Assembly (NCBI RefSeq): GCF_016313185.1
Contig: NZ_CP066218.1
Span: forward strand, 3,410,001-3,474,000
From: Mycolicibacterium baixiangningiae
Lineage (GTDB): Bacteria > Actinomycetota > Actinomycetes > Mycobacteriales > Mycobacteriaceae
Length of the DNA: 64,000 nt
Direction of reading: 5' to 3'
Positions 62,826-64,000 of the stretch are shown here, in pieces. The notes under the pieces were generated by a model, which was not told where the DNA came from, did no database searches, and worked only from the letters and a program-made list of their open reading frames with translations. The position numbers and the translations under genes are program-made. Within the stretch, counting starts at the first letter, position 1. The number at the start of each line of letters is the position of its first letter.

Positions 62826-62840
62826 GTTAACGTCACTTCC
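62826..62840 (+). promoter_or_regulatory. Operator-like motif, copy 3 (degenerate)
   Basis: GTTAACGTCACTTCC, 22 bp (two helical turns) after copy 2, directly before the AGGAG ribosome site. Confidence 0.4.
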
Positions 62841-62851
62841 AGGAGCCGGAT

Positions 62852-63049
62852 ATGCCCACCCGCGATCTGTCCTTTCCGGTGTTCGACGCGGACGATCACT
62901 TCTGCGAGCCCCACGAGGCGCTGACGCAGTTCCTGCCCGAGCGTCGCAAGGGCGTCATCGACGACATCCCCAACCACACCTTCGAGGTGGTCGCCGGCCA
63001 CGGTGCGCAGCAGGACTACGTCACACACGCCAGCGGCGGCATCGCCTGA
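62852..63049 (+). pseudogene. Amidohydrolase remnant (TIM-barrel family), large internal deletion
   Basis: 65 codons. MPTRDLSFPVFDADDHFCEPHEALTQFLPERRKGVID is the normal N-terminus (abridged) of mycobacterial amidohydrolases of about 380-420 residues, including the first metal-site motif (FDADDHF, usually FDADNH). It then jumps to IPNHTFEVVAGHGAQQDY and stops after THASGGIA. About 20 residues seem missing at the KGVID/IPNHTF join and the whole barrel is missing after it. It keeps a good AGGAG site. I call it a remnant; expression as a short peptide cannot be excluded. Confidence 0.7.
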
Positions 63050-63087
63050 CCAGATTCCTTTACGGAAACAGAGAAGAGAACCGCCTC

Positions 63088-64000
63088 ATGACGGAGGTCA
63101 CTTCCCCGGAGAGCCTGCTGTTCGCCTCGACGGCGCAGGCATTCCTCGAGAAAGAGGCGTCGCTGGCGCGGGTGCGCGAATTGCATTCCACCGGAAAGTC
63201 GTTCGAGCCGCAATGGTGGCAGCGCGCCGCCGAACTGGGTTGGGCCAGCCTGCTGGTGCCCGAAGAACTCGGCGGCGGCAGCGTCTCCGGTAACGGGGTC
63301 GCCGACCTCGCACTCGTCGCCGAGCAGATCGGCAAGACCGTCGCACCGGGTCCCCTGCACCCGGTGTCGACCGTGTTGGCCGGCCTCGTGGATGCGGACG
63401 AACCCGAACGCCACGCCGAACTGATCGAATCGCTCGTCAGCGGTGAGTCGGTGGCCTCGTGGGCGGTCTACCAACCCGGCCACGGATGGTCACCGCACCA
63501 CCCGGGTGTCACCGCGTCCGCCACCGGATCGGGCTTCCGCCTCGATGGTGTCGCCGACCGCGTGGAGGCCGGAGAGCAGAGTGCTGCAGTGTTGGTGGTG
63601 ACCCTCTGCGACGGTGCGTTGCGTCAGTTCATCGTCCCGACGGACGCACCGGGTGTGACGGTCGAACCGCAGCGCTCTATCGACCTCGTCAAACGCTACG
63701 CCCGCGTGCAGTTCTCCGGTGTCGAGGTCGAGGAGTCGGCGGCGGTGGGAACCGCGGAGCAGACCGCTGTGCTGATCGACAGGCAGAGCCAGATCGCCCA
63801 GGTGCTGCAGTGCGCCGAAGTGGTGGGCATCCTCGGCACGGTCGTCGACCTGACCGTGCGATGGGCGTTCGACCGGCATTCGTTCGGCCGGCCACTGGCG
63901 TCCTATCAAGCGCTCAAACACCGGTTCGCCGACCTGAAGATCGGCGTGGAGGCGTGCCGGGCGACCACCCGCGCCGCTGTGGCCTCGGTGGCGAACCGGG
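63088..64000 (+). CDS. Acyl-CoA dehydrogenase, 5' part only
   Basis: FAD enzyme of beta-oxidation-type desaturation; 304 residues visible, running off the right edge. N-terminal helical domain with QAFLEKEASLARVRELHSTG and LGWASLLVPEELGG, beta domain (SGFRLDGVADRV, ADRVEAGEQSAAVLVV) and start of the C-terminal helices with VVGILGTVVDLTVRWAFDRHSFGRPLASYQALKHRFADL (abridged), the FAD-binding family signature. The catalytic Glu region is beyond the window. Starts 38 nt after the amidohydrolase remnant and probably shares its promoter. Chain length preference unknown. Confidence 0.88.
   Translation, partial: MTEVTSPESLLFASTAQAFLEKEASLARVRELHSTGKSFEPQWWQRAAELGWASLLVPEELGGGSVSGNGVADLALVAEQIGKTVAPGPLHPVSTVLAGLVDADEPERHAELIESLVSGESVASWAVYQPGHGWSPHHPGVTASATGSGFRLDGVADRVEAGEQSAAVLVVTLCDGALRQFIVPTDAPGVTVEPQRSIDLVKRYARVQFSGVEVEESAAVGTAEQTAVLIDRQSQIAQVLQCAEVVGILGTVVDLTVRWAFDRHSFGRPLASYQALKHRFADLKIGVEACRATTRAAVASVANR

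Larger units (their letters stand above)
62595..62851. other. Divergent intergenic region between thioesterase and amidohydrolase remnant
   Basis: 257 bp without a gene. Holds three related motifs (62663, 62804, 62826), a TAGCTT -10 candidate for the thioesterase on the minus strand, and the AGGAG ribosome site for the 62852 frame. Likely a bidirectional control region. Confidence 0.55.

Overview
The window is high-GC actinobacterial DNA from a mycobacterium, most likely a rapidly growing Mycolicibacterium-type species. The grounds are gene content and order recalled from M. tuberculosis and M. smegmatis (pyr operon to mihF-gmk-rpoZ-coaBC; nusB-efp-pepQ-aroQBKC; aroE-mltG-ruvX-alaS; the Rv2556c to Rv2575 block), mycobactin gene mbtM under an IdeR box, the chromosomal rifampin ADP-ribosyltransferase arr, Ddn-type F420 enzymes, a mycofactocin-type SDR and a 13E12-family HNH protein. 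No tRNA, rRNA, CRISPR array, IS element or prophage was seen.

Layout. 1-11.6 kb (minus): pyrR-pyrB-pyrC-(membrane protein)-carA-carB-pyrF, a translationally coupled de novo UMP operon headed by a PyrR-binding leader, followed by mihF, gmk, rpoZ and the partial coaBC. 11.7-12.9 kb: serine beta-lactamase-like hydrolase. 12.9-19.2 kb: nusB, efp, pepQ, a divergent membrane protein, and the shikimate genes aroC-aroK-aroB-aroQ. 19.3-26.5 kb: quinone reductase, A24 prepilin peptidase, aroE, mltG, ruvX, alaS, YjbQ-like protein. 26.6-34.4 kb: stress-type small proteins (one with a SigF promoter), iron-regulated mbtM, then a minus-strand cassette of type III PKS, ICMT-like methyltransferase and MMPL exporter, and an ArsR/SRPBCC pair. 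34.5-46.2 kb: rarA, DUF3097, then four overlapping genes (DUF2126 transglutaminase, circularly permuted ATP-grasp/alpha-E, second transglutaminase, zinc metallopeptidase), DUF389 and HxlR. 46.3-54.7 kb: thiolase, arr, two Ddn paralogues, aspS, ketopantoate-reductase-like protein, SRPBCC, carboxylesterase, neutral zinc metallopeptidase. 54.7-64 kb: DUF885, DinB-like, an autoregulated TetR-BVMO-SDR operon, HNH protein, thioesterase, an amidohydrolase remnant and a partial acyl-CoA dehydrogenase.

Functionally, the first half is housekeeping: pyrimidine and aromatic precursors, translation and RNA polymerase factors, cell-wall and replication maintenance. The second half is lipid, redox and resistance functions. 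The points most worth attention are the type III PKS/methyltransferase/MMPL cassette (probable phenolic lipid or alkylpyrone production and export), the transglutaminase/ATP-grasp/alpha-E/metallopeptidase operon of unknown role, the PyrR leader in which the pyrR Shine-Dalgarno lies inside the binding structure, an orphan IdeR-controlled mbtM, an inverted repeat in front of arr, dispersed repeats inserted in coding sequence (pyrC 3' end and the DUF2126 gene), and a three-site operator-like motif in front of a truncated amidohydrolase and fadE. At least nine genes show a TANNNT hexamer only 2-8 nt before the start codon, the geometry of leaderless mycobacterial mRNAs.
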